In this document: piece after piece, positions 1 through 8,850 of the stretch
How the letters are laid out: each line of letters opens with the position of its first letter
How positions within the stretch are numbered: position 1 is the stretch's first letter
DNA from: Burkholderiales bacterium
Lineage (GTDB): Bacteria > Pseudomonadota > Gammaproteobacteria > Burkholderiales > Burkholderiaceae_C
Reading direction: 5' to 3'
Length of the DNA: 15,231 nucleotides
NCBI GenBank assembly: GCA_025352345.1
Contig: JANXTP010000169.1
Coordinates: forward strand, 1-15,231
The notes under the pieces: generated by a model
The model's input: the letters and a program-made list of their open reading frames with translations, nothing else
Databases searched by the model: none
What the model was told of the DNA's origin: nothing
Made by a program: the position numbers and the translations under genes

Positions 1-305
1 GGCCGCCCGCATCGACGCGCGCCGGCGCCGTGCGACCTCGCTGCGTAACATCGCGCAGCATCGGCGTGGTGATCTGCTCGGCCCTCTCCCCGAGACGCGA
101 CGGCGAGGCCTCGACCCGCACACGGGCGGCCGTCGGCCTGCATCAGCGCCGGTGTCTCGCGGTCCAGCGCGGCGTCGGAGCTGATGTGCGGTGGCACCCG
201 GTTGATCGACTTCGCCGCCATCATTCGGCGCAGCCTCTGGATCGCCCCGGCATCGCCATCGACGATCAGGAGGGAGGGCACGTGGGCAGCGTGGGTCTCG
301 GTCAT
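1..305 (-). pseudogene. Regulator fragment (REC-like start, PAS-like end), frameshifted and cut by the window edge
   Basis: Starts with ATG at 305, sharing ATGA with the stop of the hybrid kinase (TGA at 304-302), so it is probably translationally coupled to it. The first residues (PSLLIVDGDAGAIQRLRRMM) resemble the first strand and helix of a response-regulator receiver, but no normal receiver follows. At about 120-125 the frame with normal high-GC third positions changes. Skipping one base at 122 joins QADGRP to VRVEASPSRLGER and then LRDVTQRG, which is a typical PAS-domain C-terminal end. As written, the original frame continues into low-quality sequence. The stretch between the REC-like start and the PAS-like end is also shorter than either domain needs, so an internal loss is possible. 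The rest lies outside the window. Overlap and frame change are seen directly; domain names are moderate inference. A sequencing or assembly error could produce the same picture. Confidence 0.5.
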
Positions 306-3300
306 GGTGTCACTTCAGAAACGGGGTCGAGCAGCGCCAACGCCTGCGCGAAATGCAGGTTTTCGACGGCGTCGCGCAGCTGCTCGAAACAAGGGGTTCC
401 ACAAGCGGCTTTCAATTGCGGCGCAAGACTGACAAAGCAATCGAGTGCCGACAGGTCCTGCAAGCGCAGGCGCTGGACCAGATCGGCGCGGGCAGCGACG
501 GTCAAAGGCTGCGGGGGGTGGGCCGCCGGCAGCACCTCATCGACGGGCACGGGCCGCGCTATCGAGTCGCAGGCCGCCTTCAACTGGCGCAGCGCAGCGC
601 CCAGTTCAACCAGCGCTTCCGCCGCCGCTGCGGGCTCGCTGGTCCCCACGATGGCGCTGGCCGTGTCCTCGCGCAGGCAGCTCTCGGCCTGCTGCGCAAA
701 GACCTGCACTGCACGCGCCCCAAGCATGCCGGCGCTGCCTCGCAGCTTGTGCAGCCGGGCTGCGAGGCAGCGGCGTGCAACGGCATCCTGTGGAACCACC
801 GGCGCCGACTCCGCCATCAGGTCATCAAACTCGCCCCACAGCCGCCCGATCAGACGCAAGAACAGGCTCAGGTCATGGCGGAGGCGCAGCGACGCTCCGG
901 CACGATCGATGCCTGCGATCTCAGGCCATGCCGCGGGGTCTGCCGTTGGTGCGGAGGCTGGCATGCGCGGCACCGCCGGCAGTGCTCCCCCGCGGGTGCG
1001 CTCGACATGGCGGCGCAGCATCTGAATCAACGCCTGCGGGTCCAGTGGCTTGCTGATGAAATCGTCCATGCCGGCGTCGATTGCGCGCTGCTTCTCGGTC
1101 AGCAATGCACCGGCGGTCAGCGCGATCACCGGCAAGTCGGCCAGCCCCAGTTCGGTACGCAGACGACGGGTGGCCTCGTTGCCATCCATGCCAGGCATCT
1201 GTACATCCATCAGCACAATGTCGAAGCCATCAGGCGTGCGGCGTAACCGATCCAGCGCCTCCGCCGCCAGAACGCAGGCCGTGACGATGGCGCCTTCGCT
1301 CAACAGGATGCGGCCGGCCACCTCGCGGTTGATCTCGCTGTCGTCGACCACCAGCACCCGCACGCCTCGCAGCGCGCTTGCGGATGCAAGGGCTGCCAAG
1401 GGCTTCGGAAGTAACAGCGGTTCATGTGCGGCCAACGCAAAGTCCAGTTCGACCCAGAATTGGCTGCCCTCGGACGGATCGCTGATGACGCCCACAACAC
1501 CGCCCATCAGTTCGGTCAGTCGTTTGACAATCGACAGGCCGAGACCGGTACCGCCGAATCGGCGCGTGGTCGATGCATCGGCTTGCGCGAACGGCGCAAA
1601 TAACCTCGCCTGCGCCTCCGGAGCGATGCCGATGCCACTGTCATGCACCGCGAAACGCACCCGAATTCGCTCGGCCATCGCGGCGAGCACACGAATCCGC
1701 AACACGACATCGCCACGGTCCGTGAACTTGATCGCGTTGGACAGCAGATTGCCGAGCACCTGGTTCAGGCGCAGCGCATCTCCCTCCACGACCTTCGGCA
1801 GGTCCGCAGGCACATCGACAGTGAACCCGATTGCCTTGACCTGCGCTTGCAGCGCCATCACCTCCCCCAGCTCGGCGAGCAGATTGGGCAGGTCGAATGG
1901 GGCGTGCTCCATGACCAGTTCGCCCGCCTCGATCTTCGACAGGTCCAACACATCGTCAATGACCGCCATCAGCGACTTGCTGGCGAGCCCGATTCTGGCC
2001 ATGCAGGCCGATTGGTCGGCAGTCAGGGAGGTCTTTTCCATCAGGTACGAGAACCCGACGACCGCGTTCATGGGTGTACGGATCTCGTGGCTCATGTTGG
2101 CGAGGAACTGACTCTTGGCCAGGCTGGCCTGTTCGGCCTGCTGTATCGCTGCGCGCAACGCTTGCTCTGCCTGCCGACGCGCCGAGATGTCCCGCACAGT
2201 CAGGCTGAAATAACGTCCACGCTCGGCCACCCAACTACCGAGCGACACCTCGACCAACGTCGGCACATCGTTCGCACCAGAGCCAACAGACTGCAATTCC
2301 TGCGACATCGGGCTGCTGGCGAGGCTTTGCTCAGCCCAGACCGTGAACGGACATCGCAGTTCCAGCAGATCGTCAACATGACGACCGACCAACTGCTCGG
2401 GTGACTCGCCGAAAAGCTGGCCGCCGGCGCGGTTGGAGAACTCGACCCGGCCGCGTTCGTCAAGCACCAGGATGCCATCACTGGCCGATTCTGCGAGCAA
2501 CTCATAGCGCTGCTCGGCTTCGGCGCGTGCCGCGCTCATCTTGTGTGCGAGGGCCAGCGCCTCCTCGCGCATCAGGGCCAGCGCTCGCACGACAGTGAAC
2601 AGCAACAGGCTGATGAGCGTACCGGCGACCAAGGCGATCTGCGCCTTCTGAGTATCGACTGCCGCCTCGAAGGCCTGTGTTGATCGCAGCTCCGCAGTCC
2701 ATCGATGTCCGGCCACGAGCACCGGCACGCTCGTGACAAACTGATGCGGGTAGCCGGCGCTCCGACCGGTGTCGTTGGTGTACATCAGCTGGCCAGGATC
2801 CGCTTGCGGACTGTCGAAAATGGTCAGCGACACGCTTGCCAGATCGGCCCGCTTGAGGACTCCCTGCATCAGATCGTCCATCCGAAACGGGCTGTACACA
2901 TAACCCATCAGTGCAGCCTGGCGTTGCTGCGCGCTTCGCACCGGCAGGCCCTGCCTGTACACCGGCACGTACATCAGGAAGCCAGTCTGCACGTTTTGAT
3001 CCGACTCCTGCACGAGCGTCACCTTGCCCGATACCGCAGGATCGCCGCTGTCGCGTGCCTGCTCCATCGCGGCGCGTCGGACCGGCTCCGAAAACATGTC
3101 GTAGCCGATGGCGCGACGGTTGCGCGGATCCTGGGGTTCCAGGTAAACGGTGCTGGCGTACTCGGACCGCTCGCCGGCAGGCCGAATGTAGTAGTCGAGC
3201 CACCCGTCGGAGCGAACCCGATCGATATGCCTTTGCAGGTCGACCGCCGACACGTGCGCGGCGAAGCCGATGCCTTGGATACCGGGGTAACTCTCGCCAA

Positions 3301-4498
3301 GGGTAAGCGACTGGACGTACTGATGCCATTCATCGCGCTCCACGCTGTTCGACGCATCGAACAACCCGCGCCCGCCGCGTAACGCGTGCTCATAGATGGT
3401 CATGCGCTCGGTGATGCGGAGCTTGATGTCCTCGGCATTGGTGGCAAAGCGCTCCCCGGCACGCCGCTCAGTGTCTGCCGCCGTGAAATGCCAAGCCAAC
3501 AGGGTCGCTGCGAGGCACCCGAGCAGCATGCCGGCGGACAGCCTGCGACCGCTCCGCCACGATCTGTCTTCGCGTGCCGGTACGGCATCACGTTGCGGCA
3601 TTGATGCAACCAGCACCATGCCGGTGATCGCGCACAGCGCCAAGAACCCGTCTAGCGATACCAGCGAGTCGTTGACGGTGGCTTTCGCGAAAGGTCCGCG
3701 CGCCTGCAAGGTGGCGGCAATCGACAAGGCCGCCACACCGAACGTCGCGCTCGCCGCACCGAACGCGCCATGTCGCAATGCTGCCCAGGCAATGAAGATC
3801 ACCAATCCGAAAGCCATCAACCGGTCGAGATGGGCTGCGCTGAAAAGTCCGCCGAAGACTAAGCTGCCGACGGCAACGAAGTAAGCCAGGGCGAGCAGGT
3901 AGCTCGGCACCGACGACAGACGGGGTCGCCACTGGCGCAGTTGCAGCAAGAAAGGGGCAATCACCAGCAGGCCGATCACGTCACCGAGCCACCATGTCAG
4001 CCACACTGGGCCAGCCATCGCACGCGGGATCACGCCCAGAACCACCAGCGTGGTCACACCACCGCTGGCCGAGACCGTGGCTGCGACGAGCGTCGCTGCG
4101 CAGAACACGTAGACGGCTTGCGGCGCCTGGGTCAACCCACTGCGAATGAAGCGCCGCGACACCCACGAAGCGAATGCTGCTTCAGCCAGGTTGCCGACCG
4201 CAATCAACGCCGAGGCGATCGTGGCTAACCAAGGAGCGGCGTCGTGGCTCAGAAACGTCACCAGGTTGGCACCAAAGGCGCCGATGAAAACGCCAACGGC
4301 GAGCTTCGGGTCACCCAGCAGTAGCGCAGCCAGCGCAATACCCGACGGTGGCCACACCGGTGACGCGTTGGTCGATGCGAAGGACAGGCTCAGACTGGCA
4401 CGAGCGACTATGTAATAGACCAGCGCGAGCAGCAGAAGCCGGGCCACGCTCGACCGCGAATCGGCCGACCAACGGTTCGTCAGAGGGTGGAGGCGCAC
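302..4498 (-). CDS. Hybrid sensor histidine kinase, MASE1-CHASE-PAS-HisKA-HATPase-REC-HPt
   Basis: Inner-membrane kinase of 1398 residues. Order: MASE1 multi-helix membrane domain (about 18-300, with the SPVWPPSGIALA motif), a further helix near 321-340, periplasmic CHASE domain (about 345-600), helix at about 620-640, PAS (about 664-775), HisKA with phosphoacceptor His804 in NMSHEIRTPMN, and HATPase_c (N box NLLSNAIKF at 917-925, DSGIGI at 953, GGTGLGLSI at 982). Then a receiver (acidic pair D1052/D1053, phosphoacceptor D1098 in LMDVQMPGMDG, T1128, K1150) and an HPt domain with His1250 in HKLRGSAG. All phosphorelay residues are present, so it looks functional. CHASE binds small extracytoplasmic ligands; the MASE1 signal is unsettled. 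It follows the REC-GGDEF gene on the same strand after a 97-base gap, which suggests one signalling unit. The start is GTG at 4498 without a clear Shine-Dalgarno; the frame stays open upstream to a stop near 4582, so the start is uncertain. Confidence 0.93.
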   Translation of the reverse strand: MRLHPLTNRWSADSRSSVARLLLLALVYYIVARASLSLSFASTNASPVWPPSGIALAALLLGDPKLAVGVFIGAFGANLVTFLSHDAAPWLATIASALIAVGNLAEAAFASWVSRRFIRSGLTQAPQAVYVFCAATLVAATVSASGGVTTLVVLGVIPRAMAGPVWLTWWLGDVIGLLVIAPFLLQLRQWRPRLSSVPSYLLALAYFVAVGSLVFGGLFSAAHLDRLMAFGLVIFIAWAALRHGAFGAASATFGVAALSIAATLQARGPFAKATVNDSLVSLDGFLALCAITGMVLVASMPQRDAVPAREDRSWRSGRRLSAGMLLGCLAATLLAWHFTAADTERRAGERFATNAEDIKLRITERMTIYEHALRGGRGLFDASNSVERDEWHQYVQSLTLGESYPGIQGIGFAAHVSAVDLQRHIDRVRSDGWLDYYIRPAGERSEYASTVYLEPQDPRNRRAIGYDMFSEPVRRAAMEQARDSGDPAVSGKVTLVQESDQNVQTGFLMYVPVYRQGLPVRSAQQRQAALMGYVYSPFRMDDLMQGVLKRADLASVSLTIFDSPQADPGQLMYTNDTGRSAGYPHQFVTSVPVLVAGHRWTAELRSTQAFEAAVDTQKAQIALVAGTLISLLLFTVVRALALMREEALALAHKMSAARAEAEQRYELLAESASDGILVLDERGRVEFSNRAGGQLFGESPEQLVGRHVDDLLELRCPFTVWAEQSLASSPMSQELQSVGSGANDVPTLVEVSLGSWVAERGRYFSLTVRDISARRQAEQALRAAIQQAEQASLAKSQFLANMSHEIRTPMNAVVGFSYLMEKTSLTADQSACMARIGLASKSLMAVIDDVLDLSKIEAGELVMEHAPFDLPNLLAELGEVMALQAQVKAIGFTVDVPADLPKVVEGDALRLNQVLGNLLSNAIKFTDRGDVVLRIRVLAAMAERIRVRFAVHDSGIGIAPEAQARLFAPFAQADASTTRRFGGTGLGLSIVKRLTELMGGVVGVISDPSEGSQFWVELDFALAAHEPLLLPKPLAALASASALRGVRVLVVDDSEINREVAGRILLSEGAIVTACVLAAEALDRLRRTPDGFDIVLMDVQMPGMDGNEATRRLRTELGLADLPVIALTAGALLTEKQRAIDAGMDDFISKPLDPQALIQMLRRHVERTRGGALPAVPRMPASAPTADPAAWPEIAGIDRAGASLRLRHDLSLFLRLIGRLWGEFDDLMAESAPVVPQDAVARRCLAARLHKLRGSAGMLGARAVQVFAQQAESCLREDTASAIVGTSEPAAAAEALVELGAALRQLKAACDSIARPVPVDEVLPAAHPPQPLTVAARADLVQRLRLQDLSALDCFVSLAPQLKAACGTPCFEQLRDAVENLHFAQALALLDPVSEVTP

Positions 4499-4595
4499 GC
4501 GGTCTGCAGGCCAGTGGGCCGTCGCTTTACACAGTCGCCACGGGCCGCAGGCGGGGTCGTTGCCACCGGGGATTACCGGTCAGCCGCACGCCAGC

Positions 4596-5684
4596 TCAGC
4601 CCTTGTGACTGCGAGTTTCGCCCGTGACGCAGGCGGGGTGAATCTGACTCTGCCCGCGGCCCGCCGCCTTTGCGGCGTAAAGCGCCTGATCGGCTGCACT
4701 GATCAATGCGCCGACCGACATCTGCGTCGCATCCGCACCGAAGCCGGCATGGTGCGCAGTGGCTGCACCGACCGAAACGGTCACCACTCGGTTCAGCAGC
4801 CCCGCTTTGTGGGGAATCTGCATCGCGGCCACCGCTTGGACAATGCGCTCTGCGAGGTAGGCGGCACCGGCCAAATCGGTCTGCGGCAGCAGCATCACAA
4901 ACTCCTCACCGCCATAACGTGCCAACAGATCGGCAGAACGCCGCGTGAGCCCTTGGAGCGTTTTGGCAACGCTGCTCAGGCACACGTCACCCGCAGGGTG
5001 GCCGTAGCAGTCGTTGTAGCGTTTGAAATAGTCGATATCAATCATCAACAGCGACAAGGGGTCGCCGCCGCGCACAGCGCGCTCGGACTCGATTCGCGCC
5101 TGCTCATCGAAGCGACGGCGGTTCGCCACTCCGGTCAGTCCATCCACCAGCGCTGCTCGTCTCAACGCATCCGCCAAGCTCTTGAGACGAAGCTGAGTGC
5201 GCACGCGGGCCACCACGACATCGGCGTTGAGTGGCTTGCGGATGAAATCCGCTGCCCCGGCCTGAAAGCCAGCCACTTCGGTCTCGACATCCCCATGGCT
5301 GGTCACGAAAATCACCGGCAACTCGGCCAACTGCGGGTCCGCCTTCATCGCCGCGCAAAACTCGAACCCGCTGATGCCTGGCATTTCAGCATCGACCAGC
5401 ACCACATCAGGTGCGCACTCACGCACCAGGTTCAGCGCGTCGTGGCCCGACAGCGCAAAACGCAGATGACCCAGATCGGCGAGCATTCGGCCGAGCACCT
5501 GGACGACGCCGGGATCGTCATCAACCAGCAGCAGCGACGGCTGCGGCAGCGGCATGACTGCCTCAATCGCAGGCTGCGACAGTCCAGCCCCTGATGTCGC
5601 GTTTGCACGACGGTAGTCACCGGAAGCCGAGTCGTCTGCGAATGAGGTGCGCAGCACGGAAAAAGTGGGAACCGCGTCCATCAT
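4596..5684 (-). CDS. Response regulator with diguanylate cyclase output (REC-GGDEF, PleD/WspR-like)
   Basis: Cytoplasmic 362-residue protein that should make c-di-GMP from two GTP when its receiver is phosphorylated. The receiver (about residues 46-165) has acidic D55-D57, phosphoacceptor D98 in VLVDAEMPGISG, T128 and K150. The GGDEF domain (about 180-345) carries an intact GGEEF active site at 258-262, and an RxxD product-inhibition site (RSAD, 249-252) exactly five residues before it. No EAL or HD-GYP domain is present. I chose ATG 5684 because GGAG lies seven bases upstream. The frame extends in-frame to 5762, and a later ATG sits just before the receiver, but neither has as good a site. 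An unordered stretch of about 40 residues precedes the receiver. The hybrid kinase follows on the same strand and is the likely phosphodonor through its HPt (inference). Confidence 0.92.
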   Translation of the reverse strand: MMDAVPTFSVLRTSFADDSASGDYRRANATSGAGLSQPAIEAVMPLPQPSLLLVDDDPGVVQVLGRMLADLGHLRFALSGHDALNLVRECAPDVVLVDAEMPGISGFEFCAAMKADPQLAELPVIFVTSHGDVETEVAGFQAGAADFIRKPLNADVVVARVRTQLRLKSLADALRRAALVDGLTGVANRRRFDEQARIESERAVRGGDPLSLLMIDIDYFKRYNDCYGHPAGDVCLSSVAKTLQGLTRRSADLLARYGGEEFVMLLPQTDLAGAAYLAERIVQAVAAMQIPHKAGLLNRVVTVSVGAATAHHAGFGADATQMSVGALISAADQALYAAKAAGRGQSQIHPACVTGETRSHKG

Positions 5685-5691
5685 TTCGTTA

Positions 5692-5695
5692 CTCC
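5692..5695 (-). promoter_or_regulatory. Shine-Dalgarno GGAG that sets the start of the REC-GGDEF gene
   Basis: On the minus strand GGAG is followed by seven bases (TAACGAA) and then ATG ATG. This favours 5684 over the longer open frame that begins at 5762. The rest of the 153-base spacer to the FAD oxidoreductase gene shows no convincing promoter or U-tailed terminator. Confidence 0.6.
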
Positions 5696-5837
5696 GTCGC
5701 AGTGACAACTCAGCAGGCGAATTCGCTCGAAACCGCATCGAACAAGCGGCTGACAGCTGCATTGATGTAGACCATCACTCAAGTGTTCGACAGAATCCTC
5801 CGTGGCGATCGCTCGAAAAGCATTCAGAACCGGACGC

Positions 5838-7004
5838 TTACTTGGGCTTGTCGCTGATGATGCCGGCCACCATCTCACCAATGGCCAGTGACGCAGTGAG
5901 CCCCGGTGACTCGATGCCGAACAACTGCACCACACCCTCGCAGCCGTGGTCGGCCGGACCCTGGCACCAGAAGTCGGCGGCAGGCTCGCCCGCTACGCTC
6001 AGCTTCGGCCGCACGCCGCTGTAGGCCGGTGCCAGCGCGTTGTCGGGCAGGCACGGCCAGTAGCGGCGAACTTCGGCTGCAAAGGCGGCAGCGCGGCGCG
6101 CATCGACGGTGTAAGCAAGGCCGCGACCGAGATCGGCGGCGGTGGTGATGTCGTCGATCCATTCGACATCGGGCCCAAACTTGGCCTGGCCGCCGAGGTC
6201 CAGTGTCAGGTGCACGCCAAGGCCGCCATCGGTTGGCATCGGGTAGATCAGCCGCGAGAACGGTGCGCGGCCGCTCAACGAAAAATAGTGTCCCTTGGCC
6301 AGGTGACGCAGCGGGATCGCGGCCGCCGGAAAGCCCTCCATCGACGCGGCGACGGCCTGGGCGTCGAGCCCGGCGGCATTGACGATCCAGTTGGTGGCCA
6401 GCTCAAAGTCGCCGCTGCTGTCGCTGTCGCTGGCAACCGCTGTGCGAACGCGGACGCGCCACCCGTCACCATCGCGCGCGGCACCGGTGACGCCACTGGT
6501 CACGGCCAGCAGCGCCCCGGCAGCTTCGGCATCGCCGAGCAACGACGTCATCAGGCCGTGACTGTCAACGATGCCGCTGGCCGGCGACCAAAGCGCGGCA
6601 ACGCACTGCAGCTCGGGTTCGAGCGCCAGTGCCTGGCCGCGCGTCAACCACTGAAGCTCGGCAACACCATTCGCCAAGCTTTTCGTCCGAAGCGTTTCGA
6701 GCGACGCCGCATCGGCCTCGCACGTCGCCACCAGCAGCTTGCCGCAACGGCGGTGCGCAATGCCGCGCTGCGCGCAGTAGTCATACAGCAGCCGCGCGCC
6801 GCGCACGCACCACTGCGCCTTGCGGCTGCCGGTCGGGTAATACAGCCCAGCGTGAATGACCTCGCTGTTGCGCGCCGACACGCCGGTGCCGTAAGTGGAT
6901 TCGCACTCGACGATCACCACCTCCAGACCGGCCTGCGCGATCGCGCGTGCGCAGGCCAGCCCGATGACGCCAGCTCCGATCACGATGCAATCGACACGGT
7001 CCAT
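5838..7004 (-). CDS. FAD-dependent oxidoreductase, L-2-hydroxyglutarate dehydrogenase-like (DAO family)
   Basis: A 388-residue flavoprotein. Residues 6-15 form the Rossmann start CIVIGAGVIG (GxGxxG), with an acidic residue (E33) closing the second strand to hold the FAD ribose. Residues 43-53 (SARNSEVIHAG) followed by LYYPTGS match the conserved flavin-proximal segment of L-2-hydroxyglutarate oxidases/dehydrogenases (LhgO/L2HGDH) and related DAO-fold enzymes. The C-terminal part ends in the FAD-binding FGIESPGLTASLAIGEMVAG segment, so the protein is complete. The exact substrate cannot be read; 2-hydroxyacid oxidation is the family expectation. I chose ATG 7004 because the GxGxxG motif follows within ten residues, as in the family, and GGAG lies ten bases upstream; the open frame continues to 7109 with low-complexity sequence. 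It lies 34 bases after the broken DUF296 gene and probably shares the chrA transcript. Confidence 0.85.
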   Translation of the reverse strand: MDRVDCIVIGAGVIGLACARAIAQAGLEVVIVECESTYGTGVSARNSEVIHAGLYYPTGSRKAQWCVRGARLLYDYCAQRGIAHRRCGKLLVATCEADAASLETLRTKSLANGVAELQWLTRGQALALEPELQCVAALWSPASGIVDSHGLMTSLLGDAEAAGALLAVTSGVTGAARDGDGWRVRVRTAVASDSDSSGDFELATNWIVNAAGLDAQAVAASMEGFPAAAIPLRHLAKGHYFSLSGRAPFSRLIYPMPTDGGLGVHLTLDLGGQAKFGPDVEWIDDITTAADLGRGLAYTVDARRAAAFAAEVRRYWPCLPDNALAPAYSGVRPKLSVAGEPAADFWCQGPADHGCEGVVQLFGIESPGLTASLAIGEMVAGIISDKPK

Positions 7005-7038
7005 CGCTTCAGTGCTCCACGGGTGGCGTGACAGCCGC

Positions 7039-7289
7039 TCAGGCGCCGTCGCAGGCGGCGAATCTGGCCGCGGTTCGCACGACCAGCTCGTCGAAGCCGG
7101 TGGCGGCATCGGGCTCGCGGGCGAAGCGCCCGTCGGGCAGCAGTGCCAACAACACTTCGGCGGTGGTGCGCACGGTGCAGCCGTAGGTCACATGCCCGCC
7201 GACCACAGCACCCTGCGCATCGGACACGCTGGCGTGCAGGTGCGACGCAGGTCCTGGCCAGGCAGCAGGCGGATCGGCAGGGTCTCCAC
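7039..7289 (-). pseudogene. DUF296/PPC-domain (plants and prokaryotes conserved) gene with core deleted and frame broken
   Basis: Read from GTG 7289, the first 16 codons give VETLPIRLLPGQDLRR, the usual start of bacterial DUF296/PPC-domain proteins. The matching end of the same domain is in a different frame from about 7239 to the stop at 7041-7039: HLHASVSDAQGAVVGGHV, then GCTVRTTAEVLLALLPDG and FAREPDAATGFDELVV. In the family, roughly 60 residues normally lie between these two pieces; here they meet at 7240-7242 with a frame change. Staying in the first frame gives about 33 residues and a stop. ACCTGC occurs on both sides of the join, 11 bases apart, which may be relevant to how it formed. 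Reinitiation at GTG 7227 could make a 62-residue C-terminal fragment. It sits 13 bases after the chrA stop. A true deletion or an assembly fault would both explain it. Confidence 0.75.
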
Positions 7290-7302
7290 GTGGTCGTATC
7301 TT

Positions 7303-8691
7303 TCAGCGCCAGCCCGGCACCAGCAGCATGACCGCCAGGCCCACAGCTGCGCAGGCACCCAGCAGCGGCATCACGCCGACCTTGAAGCGAAACAGCGCCA
7401 ACGCTGCGGCCGCCGCAATCAGCGCCGACACCCCATCGAAGTGCCCGCCAAAACCATGCGACCACAGCACGTGGTACGCGAAGAACAGCGCCAGATTCAG
7501 GATCACACCGACCACGGCTGCCGTGATCGCCGACAGCGGCGCGGTGAAGCCGAGCCTGCCGTGCGTGGCCTCGATCAGCGAGCCGCCAGCCAGGATGAAA
7601 ATAAACGAGGGCAAGAAGGTGAAGAAGGTCACCACCGTGGCCGCTACGGCGCCGGCGGTGAACAGCGCCTCGGACCCGAACATCGGCTTCAACCAGCCGC
7701 CGACGAAGCCGACGAAGGCCACCACCATGATCAGTGGTCCGGGCGTGGTCTCGCCGAGCGCCAGGCCATCGATCATCTGCGCGCCGCTCAGCCATTGGTG
7801 CTGCTCGACCGCACCCTGGTACACATAAGGCAGCACCGCGTAGGCGCCACCGAAGGTCAGCAGCGCAGCCTTGGTGAAAAACCAGCCCATCTGCGTCAGC
7901 GTGCCGTGCAGGCCGTGCGTCGCGAGCAGCGCGGCCATTGCCAGCACCCACAGGCCGAGGCCGATGGACAAAACCGTCAGCAAGCGGCTGCGCTTGAACA
8001 GCGCATGCCCCGGTGTCGGCGTGTCGTCGTCGATCAACGCAAGGCCGTAGCTTTTCTGAGCACTGCCATGCCCGCCGCCCAGCGTGAACACCTGCGGCGC
8101 CACCTTCGCGCCGAAGTGGCCGATCAGCGCCGCGGCCAGCACGATCGCCGGAAACGGTGCGTGCAGCGCGAAGATCGCCACGAACGCGGCCGCGGCGATC
8201 GCCCACATCCAACCGTTCTTCAGCGCGCGGGTGCCGATGCGGTGCGCCGCATGCACCACCAGCGCGGTCACCGCCGGCTTGATGCCGTAGAAGATACCGG
8301 CCACCAGCGGCACCTCGCCGAAGCGCAGGTAGATCCAGCTGAGCGTGATCAAGATGAACAGCGACGGCAGCACGAACAGCGCGCCAGCCGCGATGCCGCC
8401 TGCAGTGCGGTGCATCAACCAGCCGATGTAGGTGGCGAGTTGCTGGGCCTCGGGGCCGGGCAACACCATGCAGTAGTTCAGTGCGTGCAGAAAGCGCTTC
8501 TCGCTGATCCAGCGGCGGCGCTCGACCAGCTCGGTGTGCATGATGGCGATCTGCCCGGCCGGCCCGCCGAAGCTGATGAAACCGAGCTTCAACCAGAAGC
8601 GCAGCGCCTCGGAAAAGCCCACCGGGGCGGGGGCGCTGCCGGTCGGCGCCGCCAAAGGCTTCGGGGCCAAGTCAGTCGGCGCGGAACTCAT
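7303..8691 (-). CDS. chrA: Chromate transporter family protein (CHR, long two-domain type)
   Basis: A 462-residue polytopic membrane protein of the CHR superfamily. Both halves carry a CHR domain. The first has FGGPAGQIAIMH at 41-52 and LPGPEAQQLATYIGW at 77-91. The second has TFGGAYAVLPYVY at 279-291 and ALGETTPGPL at 311-320. These duplicated FGG and PGP motifs are the family signature, and length and hydrophobic segments fit full-length ChrA. Family members expel chromate from the cytoplasm, but many homologues are annotated without proven chromate activity, so the substrate is an inference. No chrB regulator or other metal-resistance gene is visible beside it. ATG 8691 precedes a Pro/Ala-rich tail of about 24 residues and then the first CHR helix. 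A weak promoter-like pair (CGCCAA 8721-8726 and ATTGTG 8699-8704, plus-strand spelling) would put transcription start almost on the ATG. Confidence 0.9.
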   Translation of the reverse strand: MSSAPTDLAPKPLAAPTGSAPAPVGFSEALRFWLKLGFISFGGPAGQIAIMHTELVERRRWISEKRFLHALNYCMVLPGPEAQQLATYIGWLMHRTAGGIAAGALFVLPSLFILITLSWIYLRFGEVPLVAGIFYGIKPAVTALVVHAAHRIGTRALKNGWMWAIAAAAFVAIFALHAPFPAIVLAAALIGHFGAKVAPQVFTLGGGHGSAQKSYGLALIDDDTPTPGHALFKRSRLLTVLSIGLGLWVLAMAALLATHGLHGTLTQMGWFFTKAALLTFGGAYAVLPYVYQGAVEQHQWLSGAQMIDGLALGETTPGPLIMVVAFVGFVGGWLKPMFGSEALFTAGAVAATVVTFFTFLPSFIFILAGGSLIEATHGRLGFTAPLSAITAAVVGVILNLALFFAYHVLWSHGFGGHFDGVSALIAAAAALALFRFKVGVMPLLGACAAVGLAVMLLVPGWR

Positions 8692-8850
8692 GCCCCGGAT
8701 TGTGCAGGGTGCAAAAACAACGCCAACCGGCGCCGACTACGCCCCACGGCACCTGCCATTCGAGCAGGATGTCTCGCTTGTGGCGGAATCTGCGGGTCCG
8801 CACACTGGCTCGCCGCGCAGGCTGCGGTTACCATCCAACAGTTCCATTCC
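8692..8850. other. Divergent spacer between chrA and the riboswitch-controlled protease gene
   Basis: About 160 bases with no convincing coding sequence in either direction. It must hold the promoter for the leader at 8851-8965, and probably that of chrA on the other strand. On the minus strand TTGGCG and CACAAT lie 16 bases apart, a weak sigma-70-like pair just before the chrA ATG. On the plus strand TACCAT near 8829 could be a -10 box, but no good -35 partner is seen. Promoter positions are therefore tentative. Confidence 0.3.

Noticed and set aside
30..2404. Several plus-strand open frames opposite the hybrid kinase
   Set aside because: They are antisense to HisKA, HATPase, REC and HPt motifs that are unambiguous on the minus strand.
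4565..4582. Small ACCGG/CCGGT hairpin between the REC-GGDEF and kinase genes as a terminator
   Set aside because: Only five pairs and no T-run; too weak to separate two genes that look functionally linked.
5717..5726. 10-bp palindrome GCGAATTCGC upstream of the REC-GGDEF gene as an operator
   Set aside because: Short, isolated and not repeated near a recognisable promoter; expected by chance at this size.
8699..8726. Promoter and leaderless start for chrA
   Set aside because: The boxes match consensus at only about four of six positions each, so it is noted under the gene and spacer but not claimed as a separate feature.
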